The notes beneath the pieces are model-generated. The model was not told the origin of the DNA. It did not search any database and saw nothing but the letters and a program-made list of their open reading frames with translations. A program made the position numbers and the translations under genes. A stretch of 64,000 nt of DNA from Flavobacterium panici (GTDB lineage: Bacteria; Bacteroidota; Bacteroidia; Flavobacteriales; Flavobacteriaceae): the NCBI RefSeq assembly GCF_903819335.1, contig NZ_CAIJDE010000040.1, positions 100,065 to 164,064 of the forward strand, read 5' to 3'. Positions 35,400 to 43,291 of this stretch are shown piece after piece. Each line of letters opens with the position of its first letter. Position 1 is the stretch's first letter.

Positions 35400-36679
35400 T
35401 ATGTGGTTTGTGGGTTTATGGTTTGGTTTTGGTTAGCTTTAAAATCGATGGTTACAAAGTAAATCGTGATTAAAAACGATATACTTAAATAGCCCAGAAT
35501 GATATAATTACTAAAGGAGAAAACAGAATTTAAACCAAACCAATCGCCGTAAAATGCTATAATTGTAATAGCGATCGATAACCTGAAACCTTCCCAAAAA
35601 ATGGCAAACCTGCTTTTGTCCATTAATTCAGAATTGCTGTAAATGGTAACGAGGATAAAAAATCCGTAAACAAAGATATTTGGCAGGCCAATTTTGGCAA
35701 TATTATCAAAAAGAAAACTGACAAACAAAAGCGTAATTAGAATTTGTGTAACCGACCAATAAATCAGTTTTTGCGAATTCTGAGTTCCGTATTTATTAAA
35801 ATTAAAAACATCTTCAATTTTGTTTACAGGATATTTTTGTTCAAAATTTTCAGGCCGCCATCCGGTTGGCTTAAACCAGATGGTAAGTTTGTCTTTCCAG
35901 CTTTCGGCACGCCAGGCATCTTTTATTAATAACGTTAAATGCTGAAAATTTATTTTTATTGGATTCCATGTATTCGCTGGTCTTGTGATTCCGAAAACTG
36001 GTGGAACATCATCTAATTCTTCCTGAAAAGTACCAAAAAGTTTGTCCCAGAAAATAAAGATCTGTGAATGGTTTTTATCTAAATATTCAGGATTTATAGC
36101 GTGATGAACACGATGATGTGAAGGTGTAACTAAAATATGCTCCACAAATCCCATTTTTTTAATATGTTTGGTATGATACCAAAATTGTAAAAACAAGTGG
36201 AGTGGAAGCGTAATGGCAATTACAGAAGCCGGAACGCCTAATAACGCAGCAGGAATCAACAAGAAAGTAAACAAATTGACTAAACTCGCAATAGGCTGAC
36301 GAAGCGCACAGGCGAGATTAAACTCTTCACTGCTGTGGTGAATAGCATGTTTGTTCCAAAGAAAATTAATTTGATGTGCCAGTCGGTGGCTCCAATAGCC
36401 ATAAAAATCGATAACAAAAAAGGCAATAAAATAGGAGAGAATATTGGCTTCCTGATGAAAAACAGCAATTTTAGAAACCATCCATTCATAAGAAAGAAAA
36501 GTGACGCTGAGCCCTAAAACATCTTTTACAGAATTAGTAATTCCGGAGCTTATACTGGAAACGCTGTCGATTAATGGAGCAGTATCGTTCTTTTTGTAAA
36601 TGCCGTATAGTTTTTCAATTACAATTAAAACCAGAAAAATCGGCATTGCGATAATTAATATTTTTCCATATTCTTCCAT
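35399..36679 (-). CDS. Alkylglycerol-monooxygenase-like di-iron membrane enzyme (sterol desaturase superfamily)
   Basis: A 426-residue membrane protein of the fatty acid hydroxylase superfamily. The histidine clusters that bind two irons are intact: SHRLAHQ, KHAIHHSSEE and PSHHRVHH, together with DKNHSQIFIFWDKLFGTF. The stretch from the first His box onward, including NLACALRQ, the HRVHHAIN box, WDKLFGTF and FGITRPANTWNPIKINFQHL, closely resembles the animal alkylglycerol monooxygenase AGMO/TMEM195 as I remember it, more than C-4 sterol desaturases. AGMO cleaves O-alkyl glycerol ethers using tetrahydrobiopterin. Extra C-terminal helices (about 300-415) follow, again as in AGMO. It overlaps the lysoplasmalogenase gene by one base. 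Confidence 0.85.
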   Translation of the reverse strand: MEEYGKILIIAMPIFLVLIVIEKLYGIYKKNDTAPLIDSVSSISSGITNSVKDVLGLSVTFLSYEWMVSKIAVFHQEANILSYFIAFFVIDFYGYWSHRLAHQINFLWNKHAIHHSSEEFNLACALRQPIASLVNLFTFLLIPAALLGVPASVIAITLPLHLFLQFWYHTKHIKKMGFVEHILVTPSHHRVHHAINPEYLDKNHSQIFIFWDKLFGTFQEELDDVPPVFGITRPANTWNPIKINFQHLTLLIKDAWRAESWKDKLTIWFKPTGWRPENFEQKYPVNKIEDVFNFNKYGTQNSQKLIYWSVTQILITLLFVSFLFDNIAKIGLPNIFVYGFFILVTIYSNSELMDKSRFAIFWEGFRLSIAITIIAFYGDWFGLNSVFSFSNYIILGYLSISFLITIYFVTIDFKANQNQTINPQTT

Positions 36680-36684
36680 AAAAA

Positions 36685-36728
36685 AACATTCTATTTTATT
36701 TCAAATATAAAATAAAATAGAATGTTTT
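36685..36728. terminator. Bidirectional terminator with nested promoter box
   Basis: AACATTCTATTTTATTT / AAATAAAATAGAATGTT, a 17-bp perfect stem with A and T runs outside, ends clpS. The loop and inner stem carry minus-strand TATATTTG (36709 to 36702), a perfect -7 box for the gene starting at 36679. Confidence 0.75.
36702..36709 (-). promoter_or_regulatory. -7 box of the AGMO-like gene
   Basis: Minus-strand TATATTTG matches TAnnTTTG; it lies in the loop of the clpS terminator, 22 bp before the ATG. Confidence 0.45.
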
Positions 36729-36744
36729 TTAAATTATTGGTAGA

Positions 36745-37020
36745 TTAAACAATTTCGGCGCTCAGTCCGGCTTCCAAAAGTTGTGTACATTGAGGTTTTA
36801 ATTTATCCATAGGCCCTGTTTTTACAGTGCATTTTCCGTTGTAATGTACAATTAAGGAACATTGTTCTGCTTGCTCAGGTGTGTGGTCACACACGCGCAT
36901 TAAGGTATCAATTACGTGGTCAAAAGTGTTTACATCGTCATTATACACAATGATTTCGTTATTGAATCCGGTCGCTTCTTTTTCGCGAACTCTTTCTCTT
37001 ACTTTTTCTTTAGTACTCAT
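36745..37020 (-). CDS. clpS: ATP-dependent Clp protease adaptor ClpS
   Basis: Delivers N-end-rule substrates to ClpAP/ClpCP. A 91-residue protein with a flexible charged N-terminus (1-20), then the ClpS core. VYNDDVNTFDHVIDTLMRV (about 25-43) has the Asn-Asp-Asp pocket residues, and the Met and hydrophobic residues that form the N-degron pocket are present. TPEQAEQCSLIVHYNGK follows, matching the family (Ala-Glu-Gln, His-Xxx-Xxx-Gly). The prmA gene is 38 bp upstream, a conserved neighbour in Flavobacteriia. Confidence 0.95.
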   Translation of the reverse strand: MSTKEKVRERVREKEATGFNNEIIVYNDDVNTFDHVIDTLMRVCDHTPEQAEQCSLIVHYNGKCTVKTGPMDKLKPQCTQLLEAGLSAEIV

Positions 37021-37058
37021 TTCTTTTTAGTTTTTTGTACTGCTGTAATTACTACTAA

Positions 37059-37892
37059 CTAATTTACGTATTTTAATGAAACCCAGTTGTTTCTTTGAAG
37101 TTTTTTAACATAAGTCAATCCTTTTTCAGTGCACGAAGCATCGATAAACGGAATGTCTTCTTCATAAAAACCGCTAAATAAAATAATTCCGTTTTTGTTT
37201 AAACAATCTACATAACTCTGCATATCGTTTAATAAAATATTTCTGTTGATATTAGCGATAATCAAATCGTAACTTTTTCCGGCTAATAAAGCAGCATCGC
37301 CTTCGTAAACGCTAATATGTTTGCAATTATTGCGTTCGGCATTTTCGATAGAATTTAAATAACACCAATTGTCAATATCAATAGCATCGATTGGTTCAGC
37401 GCCTTTCATTTCTGCCAAAATAGCCAAAATAGCAGTTCCGCAGCCCATGTCTAAAGTTTTAAGACCTTTTACATCCATTTCTAATAAATGCTGAATCATC
37501 ATATGTGTAGTTTCATGATGTCCGGTTCCAAAACTCATTTTAGGTTCGATTACGATATCAAATTCAGCATCGGTTTTTGGGTGAAAAGGAGCGCGAACAT
37601 GGCATTTTCCGTCAACATCAATAGGTTCGAAATTCTTTTCCCATTCTTCGTTCCAGTTTACCTGATCGATTTCTTCAATTGTATATTCAATTTTAAACTC
37701 TTCTGATTGTAAAATATAAATATCATCCAGAATATTCTCATCCCATAAATCTTTCTTCACAAAAGCCGAAATTCCGTTTTCTGTTTCTGTAAAACTTTCA
37801 AAAGCTTTTTCGCCTAATTCAGCCACTAAAATTTCTGATCCAAGTTCTTTTGGCTCAATTGTAAAATGATATCCTAAATAAATATTCGACAT
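37059..37892 (-). CDS. prmA: Ribosomal protein L11 methyltransferase
   Basis: SAM-dependent methyltransferase that trimethylates L11. 277 residues: an N-terminal substrate-recognition domain (about 1-90), then the Rossmann domain with PKMSFGTGHHETTHMMIQ (substrate/SAM loop), DMGCGTAILAILAEMKGA (SAM motif I), DIDNWCYLNSIENAERN, and the catalytic-domain NINRNIL. The FGTGHH motif is diagnostic. A perfect -7 box lies 15 bp upstream. clpS follows after 38 bp, tpiA precedes with its own terminator. Confidence 0.96.
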   Translation of the reverse strand: MSNIYLGYHFTIEPKELGSEILVAELGEKAFESFTETENGISAFVKKDLWDENILDDIYILQSEEFKIEYTIEEIDQVNWNEEWEKNFEPIDVDGKCHVRAPFHPKTDAEFDIVIEPKMSFGTGHHETTHMMIQHLLEMDVKGLKTLDMGCGTAILAILAEMKGAEPIDAIDIDNWCYLNSIENAERNNCKHISVYEGDAALLAGKSYDLIIANINRNILLNDMQSYVDCLNKNGIILFSGFYEEDIPFIDASCTEKGLTYVKKLQRNNWVSLKYVN

Positions 37893-37906
37893 AAATAATT
37901 TTTTTG

Positions 37907-37914
37907 CAAAGGTA
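37907..37914 (-). promoter_or_regulatory. -7 box of prmA
   Basis: Minus-strand TACCTTTG matches TAnnTTTG; it predicts a leader of only a few bases, as is common in this genus. Confidence 0.5.
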
Positions 37915-37981
37915 AGAATCCAAAGCAGAAGTTGTTTAAAAATCTAAGTGAACATTATTAATTTAAGAATTATTTAAAACA

Positions 37982-38018
37982 TAAAAAAAGCGATACTATT
38001 TAAGTATCGCTTATATTT
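37982..38018 (-). terminator. Terminator of tpiA
   Basis: Palindrome AGCGATACT / AGTATCGCT with A and T runs on both sides; it lies between tpiA (upstream in transcription) and prmA. Confidence 0.8.
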
Positions 38019-38025
38019 TTTTTCT

Positions 38026-38155
38026 GCCACAGATTAAAAGGATTAAAAGGATTTTTTTTCTGCCGCGAATTCACTAATTTTTTTAATTTGAATTTGTGAA
38101 TTCGTGGCGAAAAGTCATAGAAAATAAATCTGTGTAAATCTTTTTAATCTGTGGC
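38026..38155. repeat. Two nested hairpins of the 'gccacagatt' family
   Basis: An outer pair, GCCACAGATTAAAAGGATT (38026-38044) with AATCTTTTTAATCTGTGGC (38137-38155), encloses an inner pair GCCGCGAATTCACTA (38062-38076) with TTGTGAATTCGTGGC (near 38093-38107). This looks like one dispersed hairpin element inserted inside another. Confidence 0.75.
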
Positions 38156-38163
38156 TAATAAAT

Positions 38164-38916
38164 TTAGATAGCCGTTACAATTGCTAAGAAATCATCTGCT
38201 TTTAATGCAGCACCTCCAATTAAACCACCATCAACGTCTGGTTTAGAGAAAATTTCTTTAGCATTGTCTGGTTTTACAGAACCACCGTATAAAATAGAAA
38301 CTTCATCAGCGATTTCAGCTCCAAAGGCTTTACGGATAGTTTCTCTGATAAATTCGTGCATTTCCTGTGCCTGTTCTGGTGAAGCAGTTTCTCCAGTTCC
38401 AATTGCCCAAACAGGCTCATAAGCTAAAACAACTTTTGCCCAGGATTCTTTTGCAATGTGGAAAATTCCGTCACGTAATTGGTTTTCAACAATATTGAAA
38501 TGATTTCCTGATTGACGATCTTTTAATTCTTCTCCAAAACAGAAAATTACAGTTAAATCATGTTTTAAAGCTGTATCTACTTTACTTGCGATTAATGCAT
38601 CAGTTTCGTGGAAAATAGCTCTACGCTCAGAGTGACCTAAAATTACTGTATTAACACCAATACTTGTTAACATATCTGCAGAAATTTCTCCTGTAAAAGC
38701 ACCGCCTTCAGCCTGGTGAACGTTTTGTGCAGCAACACCAATAGTTGTGTTTTTTACTTTTGCTACAGCAGCTTGTAAGTTTACAAATGTTGGAGCAACG
38801 ATTACTTGTGCAGTAGTTTGTGCTGGTATTTTAGTGATTAATTCGCTTAACAATTCTTCAGTTTGTGCTGCGTTTTTATGCATTTTCCAGTTTCCTGCAA
38901 CAATCTTTTTTCTCAT
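38164..38916 (-). CDS. tpiA: Triosephosphate isomerase
   Basis: Glycolytic interconversion of dihydroxyacetone phosphate and glyceraldehyde 3-phosphate. 250 residues, full length. Catalytic Lys in AGNWKMHKN (7-15), the electrophilic His in LGHSERR (about 93-99), the Glu base in VLAYEPVWAIGTG (about 163-175) and the phosphate-gripping loop YGGSVKPDN are all present. The gene follows a TlpA-like thioredoxin gene by 57 bp and is near BT_3928/DUF1599, a neighbourhood often kept in Bacteroidota. Confidence 0.98.
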   Translation of the reverse strand: MRKKIVAGNWKMHKNAAQTEELLSELITKIPAQTTAQVIVAPTFVNLQAAVAKVKNTTIGVAAQNVHQAEGGAFTGEISADMLTSIGVNTVILGHSERRAIFHETDALIASKVDTALKHDLTVIFCFGEELKDRQSGNHFNIVENQLRDGIFHIAKESWAKVVLAYEPVWAIGTGETASPEQAQEMHEFIRETIRKAFGAEIADEVSILYGGSVKPDNAKEIFSKPDVDGGLIGGAALKADDFLAIVTAI

Positions 38917-38973
38917 TTTGGTAGTTTTTGTTATTTTTTAATTTTTTGTTTTTTGTTGTGATTTGTGTGCTGT

Positions 38974-39474
38974 TTAAGCTTGTTTTAAACTTTTTAAAGT
39001 TTCATTGATTTTATCAAAATCAGTTTCGATAGCACGGTAAAGAACAATTTTCCCTGTTTTGTCAATGATAATGTATCTTGGAATCCAGTCTAAATCGATC
39101 GCTTTTCCAAAAACACCTTTCATACCGTCGTTCATCATAAAATGATCGCCTTTTAATTCGTGTTTTTCAATTCCAATTTTCCATTTGTCAGCTGTTTTAT
39201 CAGCAGAAAGAAATAAATACGAAACATCAGGATTATTAGCTTGCAGCTCCTTAACTTTTGGCATTGCTTTTACGCAGTCGCTGCACCATGAAGCCCACAC
39301 TTCAATGACTAAAGTTTTTCCTTTATATTTTTTTAAAATGCTTTTGAAAGAAGTCTGACCTCCTTCAAGAGTTAATAATTTTTCAGACAAAGCTTCTTTA
39401 GAAAAACTTGTTTTCTGAGCTTGTGAGCATGAGAAAGTTATAAATGCGATAATAAGTAGTGCCGTTTGTTTCAT
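38974..39474 (-). CDS. TlpA-family thioredoxin-like lipoprotein
   Basis: Start set at ATG 39474 because the longer frame (39495) begins inside the promoter's -7 box. The 166-residue product has a lipoprotein-type signal (MKQTALLIIAFITFSC, Cys16) and one thioredoxin domain with active site WASWCSDCVKAMPK (Cys-Ser-Asp-Cys) and the cis-proline region WIPRYIIIDKTGKIV. Expected role: periplasmic or surface thiol-disulfide exchange. It precedes tpiA by 57 bp. Confidence 0.88.
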   Translation of the reverse strand: MKQTALLIIAFITFSCSQAQKTSFSKEALSEKLLTLEGGQTSFKSILKKYKGKTLVIEVWASWCSDCVKAMPKVKELQANNPDVSYLFLSADKTADKWKIGIEKHELKGDHFMMNDGMKGVFGKAIDLDWIPRYIIIDKTGKIVLYRAIETDFDKINETLKSLKQA

Positions 39475-39492
39475 GTGATAAATGATTTTTAA

Positions 39493-39521
39493 CAAAGTTA
39501 AACAAACAATTGGAAAGCCAA
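39493..39521 (-). promoter_or_regulatory. Promoter of the TlpA-like gene
   Basis: Minus-strand TTG (39521-39519), 18-bp spacer, TAACTTTG (39500-39493): a complete match to the flavobacterial TTG-N17-23-TAnnTTTG promoter. Confidence 0.65.
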
Positions 39522-39781
39522 ATACAGATTAACAAAATTTGAAGAGTCATTTATTTTGTAACAAAAAGTTAATTTTCGGTTAGAAAATGAAGAATGAAAA
39601 CGTAATAGTTGAGGATGAAATTCACGATTTTTTAAATATTGCTTTTTCGAACACAAAAAAATGATTGGATTTTTAGTTTTCTGAATGATTTTGGAAGCAA
39701 AAAAACGTCAGGTTTGAAGTAAAAAATCCTTTAATAAATTTAAATTATTAAAGGCTTTGCTATGTTTTTCTTTCGGGATTT
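39522..39781. other. Gene-free stretch upstream of the TlpA-like gene
   Basis: Between the promoter (39493-39521) and the end of the next gene (39782). AT-rich; the only structure seen is a terminator at 39728-39754. Confidence 0.5.
39728..39754 (-). terminator. Terminator of the alpha/beta hydrolase gene
   Basis: Minus-strand hairpin CCTTTAATAATTT with its complement, followed by ATTTTTT, 28 bp after the gene that ends at 39782. Confidence 0.7.
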
Positions 39782-40435
39782 TTAATTCAGCTCATAATTT
39801 CCATTTGCCCATTTTTTGCATGGAACAATCCATTCATCTAAAGCTTTATATAAAAAGCCATGTTTTAAATTCGTATTCAGTTCAATTTGTTTGAAATGAT
39901 TTATTTTGAGTTTTGAAGTTTCTTTTCTTCTGATTGCCGAAACGCCATAAATATCTGATTTTTCATAAATGGTTAAAATGTTTCCGCAGAAATTAATATC
40001 CGGAATTTCTTCAATATCTACATCTCTAAAACATCCAATAAAAACAAAATTCACATCAGGATTTGCTAAATAGGTTGAAACATATTGTGCAATATAACCG
40101 CCTTTTGAAGTTCCAATTACGGTTATTTTGTTTGGTGAAACTCCTTTTTTTAAAAGCGTTTTGATTTGTTTTACGACTTTTTCTGCGTAATCAGAAGCAT
40201 TTGTGTTTTTCTTTCTTTTTTCGCTAAAAACAATAAAATTATCTTTCCTGAATGATTCTAAAATTTCATTGTATTCGGCTTTGCCATATTCAGGATGCGG
40301 AGTATTCAAATCATTTTCTTCAACAAATTTATTATGAAAAAAGAAAATATAACGCTGGTCTGCAGTCTGGCTAAAAACTGTACTATTGCAAAGTATTATA
40401 AGTGATAAAATAAAAAACTTAATTGTATTTGGCAT
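39782..40435 (-). CDS. Exported alpha/beta hydrolase-like protein
   Basis: A 217-residue protein with a signal peptide (MPNTIKFFILSLIILCNSTVFSQ) and an alpha/beta-hydrolase nucleophile elbow GTSKGG (about 107-112) after a beta strand (NKITVIGTSKGGYIAQYV). A candidate His is in NLKHGFLYKALDEW near the C-terminus, and an Asp in YEKSDIYG fits the acid position. Length is short, lacking a large cap. No specific family recognised; substrate unknown. The gap to the upstream lipoprotein gene is 3 bp, so they are co-transcribed. Confidence 0.72.
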   Translation of the reverse strand: MPNTIKFFILSLIILCNSTVFSQTADQRYIFFFHNKFVEENDLNTPHPEYGKAEYNEILESFRKDNFIVFSEKRKKNTNASDYAEKVVKQIKTLLKKGVSPNKITVIGTSKGGYIAQYVSTYLANPDVNFVFIGCFRDVDIEEIPDINFCGNILTIYEKSDIYGVSAIRRKETSKLKINHFKQIELNTNLKHGFLYKALDEWIVPCKKWANGNYELN

Positions 40436-40438
40436 CGA

Positions 40439-40900
40439 TTATTGGTTTTGAGTATCAATTAAAATCTTATAAACTCCAGTTGTTTTATCTTCCTGAAATT
40501 CTACATTTTTGATTTCCAGGGATGTTATTACAGTAGAACTACAATGCTCACTTTTTCTTTTTTCAGTAGAAACCTGAAACTCAAAAATACTTTTGTCTTC
40601 TATCTTTACAGCATATTTAAATGTTCCTGCATCCCATCCCATAGCATTGAAGCCAAGACGATAAAGATTATCTTCTTTTAGGTAAGCATATTGTATTATT
40701 TTGTTTTCGTTTAAATCAGTTATGGTTACCGCCTTTTTTGCATCAAATGTGCCATTTTTAAATAAATTCTCTCCAGAAGTTTTATCTACAAATTCAAAAG
40801 TAACAGAAGGTGGAGATGTAGTACAGTTATAAGGATCGCTTGTGCAGCCAAAACTAGTAATTATTAATAAAATAAGTGATAATTTAATTAATCTCTTCAT
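40439..40900 (-). CDS. Lipoprotein, unknown
   Basis: A 153-residue lipoprotein (lipobox SFGC, Cys19), followed by TSDPYNCTTSPPSVTFEFVDKTSGENLF, which reads like an Ig-like or transthyretin-like beta fold with a possible disulfide. The body is all-beta by appearance. No family recognised. It is 3 bp upstream of the hydrolase gene on the same strand and has its own -7 box at 40927-40934. Confidence 0.68.
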   Translation of the reverse strand: MKRLIKLSLILLIITSFGCTSDPYNCTTSPPSVTFEFVDKTSGENLFKNGTFDAKKAVTITDLNENKIIQYAYLKEDNLYRLGFNAMGWDAGTFKYAVKIEDKSIFEFQVSTEKRKSEHCSSTVITSLEIKNVEFQEDKTTGVYKILIDTQNQ

Positions 40901-40926
40901 AGGTTTGATTTTGTTTTTGATTGAGT

Positions 40927-40934
40927 CAAATATA
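40927..40934 (-). promoter_or_regulatory. -7 box of the lipoprotein gene
   Basis: Minus-strand TATATTTG matches TAnnTTTG, 26 bp before the ATG at 40900. Confidence 0.45.
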
Positions 40935-40949
40935 GGATTATTATTATAT

Positions 40950-41966
40950 TTAAAATCTTTTTCTTACTAAAAGATAATTGTAAATACTAATGATAAAAGG
41001 GAAAATTATAAAGGTAATCCAAATTGCAAATTGTTTGGGAACAGTTTGATAATAATAGTTTAAAAAGAAGACTGTACCAATAATGACAATACAAATCAGG
41101 GAATGAATTAGCGGCACCTGCTGATCTGAATACCTATTAATATGTTCGTCTTTGAGTTCTCTGAATTCTTCAAAATATCTTGAATTGAAAAATCTTTTCC
41201 ATCTTGGCAGGAAACCAATAAGCATCATGAAATTCTGAATCATATAAATGCTTGAAACCCCTAAAAGAAAATATTGAATGGCAACGTATATTCCCTGTAG
41301 AATATCATCTGAGTTTGCAGTATTGTGATTTTCATAAATTGAATTTAGATTATCTATAGCAAAAAACATCATGATTATTGAGCTCCAGATACTTAAGATA
41401 AATTTGTTTCTGTTTGATAAATGAGTTTTTGTAAAAGCATGAAAAAAAGAAAATAATGAAAATGAAATACCAATAATTATTAAGGTTTGGGAAATTATGT
41501 TGTCAAAGTTGATCAAACCGTTATCAACTACCCAATATATCATGGCAATCGAGAGAAATAATGTTATGCCTTCTGTTAGTTTTGGAGTAATATTTCGTTC
41601 GTTAAATATTCGGGAATAAATAACATAAAAGACAAAGAATATAAAAGGCCAAAATACAAGGCATCTATTCAAAATGAATTCAAGACTGCAATTTGATTCA
41701 TCAACTATACTGCATAAAAAAGAACCGAGGAGAAATATAAAAATAAAAGAAAGGATTCCTATAAAAACGGATGTTGTCCATTTATTTGAAATTCTCCTGC
41801 TTTCAAAAATTACTCCTGTAATTAATGCCAAAATCTGAAGAGAAACTAAATGTGTACCAGAAGATTTGTGAATATAAAAATCATAAGCTGCATAAATAAT
41901 TAAAAATAATATAAATAAAAACAGGAAAGGATTTGAAAAAAACAGCCTTAGTAATTTTGTCATCAT
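40950..41966 (-). CDS. Polytopic membrane protein, unknown
   Basis: A 338-residue protein with about nine hydrophobic helices spread over the whole length, interrupted by a short polar segment near 250-280 (RWKRFFNSRYFEEFREL). No family recognised and no catalytic motif visible. The next gene downstream on the strand is a lipoprotein 49 bp away. The three genes from here to 39782 sit between BT_3928 and the TlpA/tpiA genes and look like an insertion into that otherwise conserved neighbourhood (inference). Confidence 0.65.
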   Translation of the reverse strand: MMTKLLRLFFSNPFLFLFILFLIIYAAYDFYIHKSSGTHLVSLQILALITGVIFESRRISNKWTTSVFIGILSFIFIFLLGSFLCSIVDESNCSLEFILNRCLVFWPFIFFVFYVIYSRIFNERNITPKLTEGITLFLSIAMIYWVVDNGLINFDNIISQTLIIIGISFSLFSFFHAFTKTHLSNRNKFILSIWSSIIMMFFAIDNLNSIYENHNTANSDDILQGIYVAIQYFLLGVSSIYMIQNFMMLIGFLPRWKRFFNSRYFEEFRELKDEHINRYSDQQVPLIHSLICIVIIGTVFFLNYYYQTVPKQFAIWITFIIFPFIISIYNYLLVRKRF

Positions 41967-42013
41967 AGTTATAAATTGGTTTTATTTAAGATTTGGTTGT
42001 TGGTTTTGTGCTA

Positions 42014-42057
42014 AAAAAAACGCCAATATATCTAAAAAATAGAATATTGGCGTCTTT
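42014..42057 (-). terminator. Terminator of the BT_3928-family gene
   Basis: CGCCAATAT / ATATTGGCG stem, with AAAAAAAA on the left that becomes a T run on the minus strand, 19 bp after the stop at 42076. Confidence 0.75.
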
Positions 42058-42075
42058 AATTGTTGTCAAATATTG

Positions 42076-43197
42076 TTAAATGCCATAAGCAACATCAGAT
42101 AATTTTAAATCATCAACATCGTTGTAATGTACTTTTTGAACTACAGTTCCTTTGTGTAAAACCACGATACTTGGATTGGCTCTTTCGACAGTTTTTAAAG
42201 CTGTTGCATCGCAGAAATAAAAATCAACATCTAAATTGTATTGTTTTTTTGCTTTTGCAATTTCCTCAGCTCCAGAAGCCGTCATTGCAATTACTTTATA
42301 ACCTTTTGCTTTTGCATCTGCAGCAACTTTTGCTAGTTTTTTCATTCCGTCAGGATTTGATAAAGCCAAATCATAGGTTACAAAAATTAAAAGTTTAGGC
42401 AGTTTTAATAATTCTGCTTTGTAGTCAGAATCATCTTTTGTCATTGTAAAATCGTGAATTGGCGGTACATAACCTTCTGTAATCACTTTGTCTTTTCTGT
42501 CCACAAAAGTAGCGCCTTCCGGAATATTCATTAAATCTTTCTCTGTAAATTCTTTATCAACTCCGTTTACTTTATAAATAAACACCATTTCAACTACAGA
42601 TTTTGGTGCGCCTTCCGGAATTTCCATTCCTTTTTCGATGTTTGTTCCAACTTTGTATGGACGGAAATCTTTTATAGGATTATGATTTAAAACCCAATAC
42701 GCCATAATTGCACTCAAAGTAACGCTTATTATTGTAATCGCATTTGTAACCGTATTTGAAAATAAAGGTTTTACTAATTTTTGATTGATGAATAAAATCA
42801 AAATAAAGAATAATAAAACAACATCTTTTGTGAATGACTGCCAAGGTGTTAAATGCAAAGCATCGCCAAAACATCCGCAATCTTTTACCACATCAAAATA
42901 AGCAGAGTAGAAGGTAAGGAACGTAAAAAAAACGATTAAAAGCAATAATGCCCAAATTGTTGTTTTAGCTTTATATCCCACTAGTAACATTACACCCAAA
43001 ACTACTTCTAAAATTACCAGAAAAATAGCTAAACCTAAAGCCAATGGTTCTAAAAATGGCATATTGAAAACTGGTTCACTAAAATATTCGGCTAATTTAT
43101 ATGAGAACCCAACAGGATCATTTAGTTTGATTAATCCGGAAATGATAAATAATACACCGACAAATAATCGGGAGAATTGAGTAATGATGTTTTTCAT
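42076..43197 (-). CDS. BT_3928 family protein (DoxX/MauE membrane domain plus thioredoxin-like domain)
   Basis: A 373-residue protein. The N-terminal 150 residues are a four-helix DoxX/MauE-like membrane domain (FSRLFVGVLFIISGLIKLNDP at the start; VVKDCGCFGDALHLTP, about 104-119, with the Cys-Gly-Cys typical of the group). The C-terminal part (about 250-373) looks like a degenerate thioredoxin fold (KLLIFVTYDLALSNPDGMKKL, VVLHKGTVVQKVHYNDVDDL) without a CXXC. The family is conserved in Bacteroidota beside DUF1599, folP and tpiA, as here. Function is unknown; a role in envelope redox handling is a guess. Confidence 0.85.
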   Translation of the reverse strand: MKNIITQFSRLFVGVLFIISGLIKLNDPVGFSYKLAEYFSEPVFNMPFLEPLALGLAIFLVILEVVLGVMLLVGYKAKTTIWALLLLIVFFTFLTFYSAYFDVVKDCGCFGDALHLTPWQSFTKDVVLLFFILILFINQKLVKPLFSNTVTNAITIISVTLSAIMAYWVLNHNPIKDFRPYKVGTNIEKGMEIPEGAPKSVVEMVFIYKVNGVDKEFTEKDLMNIPEGATFVDRKDKVITEGYVPPIHDFTMTKDDSDYKAELLKLPKLLIFVTYDLALSNPDGMKKLAKVAADAKAKGYKVIAMTASGAEEIAKAKKQYNLDVDFYFCDATALKTVERANPSIVVLHKGTVVQKVHYNDVDDLKLSDVAYGI

Positions 43198-43205
43198 AGG
43201 GTAAA

Positions 43206-43285
43206 TATTAAATTTGAAATTCCAATATTTGAAAATCTAAATTCCAAAATCTTGTTGAAAAATTGGAATTTGGAATTTGTTTTTT
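43206..43285. repeat. AT-rich 'aattcca' repeat cluster
   Basis: Several copies of AATTCCAA and its complement TTGGAATT occur in this 80-bp gap between BT_3928 and DUF1599, able to form a hairpin. Low-complexity element; function unknown. Confidence 0.4.
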
Positions 43286-43291
43286 GGAATT

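Noticed and set aside
35399..36679. Sterol C-4 or beta-carotene hydroxylase
   Set aside because: The blocks around the His boxes and the extra C-terminal helices fit alkylglycerol monooxygenase better; no sterol or carotenoid genes nearby.
42060..42398. 112-codon + strand frame antisense to the BT_3928 gene
   Set aside because: Composition (Leu, Gln, His runs) is that of the complement of AT-rich coding sequence; starts in the terminator.
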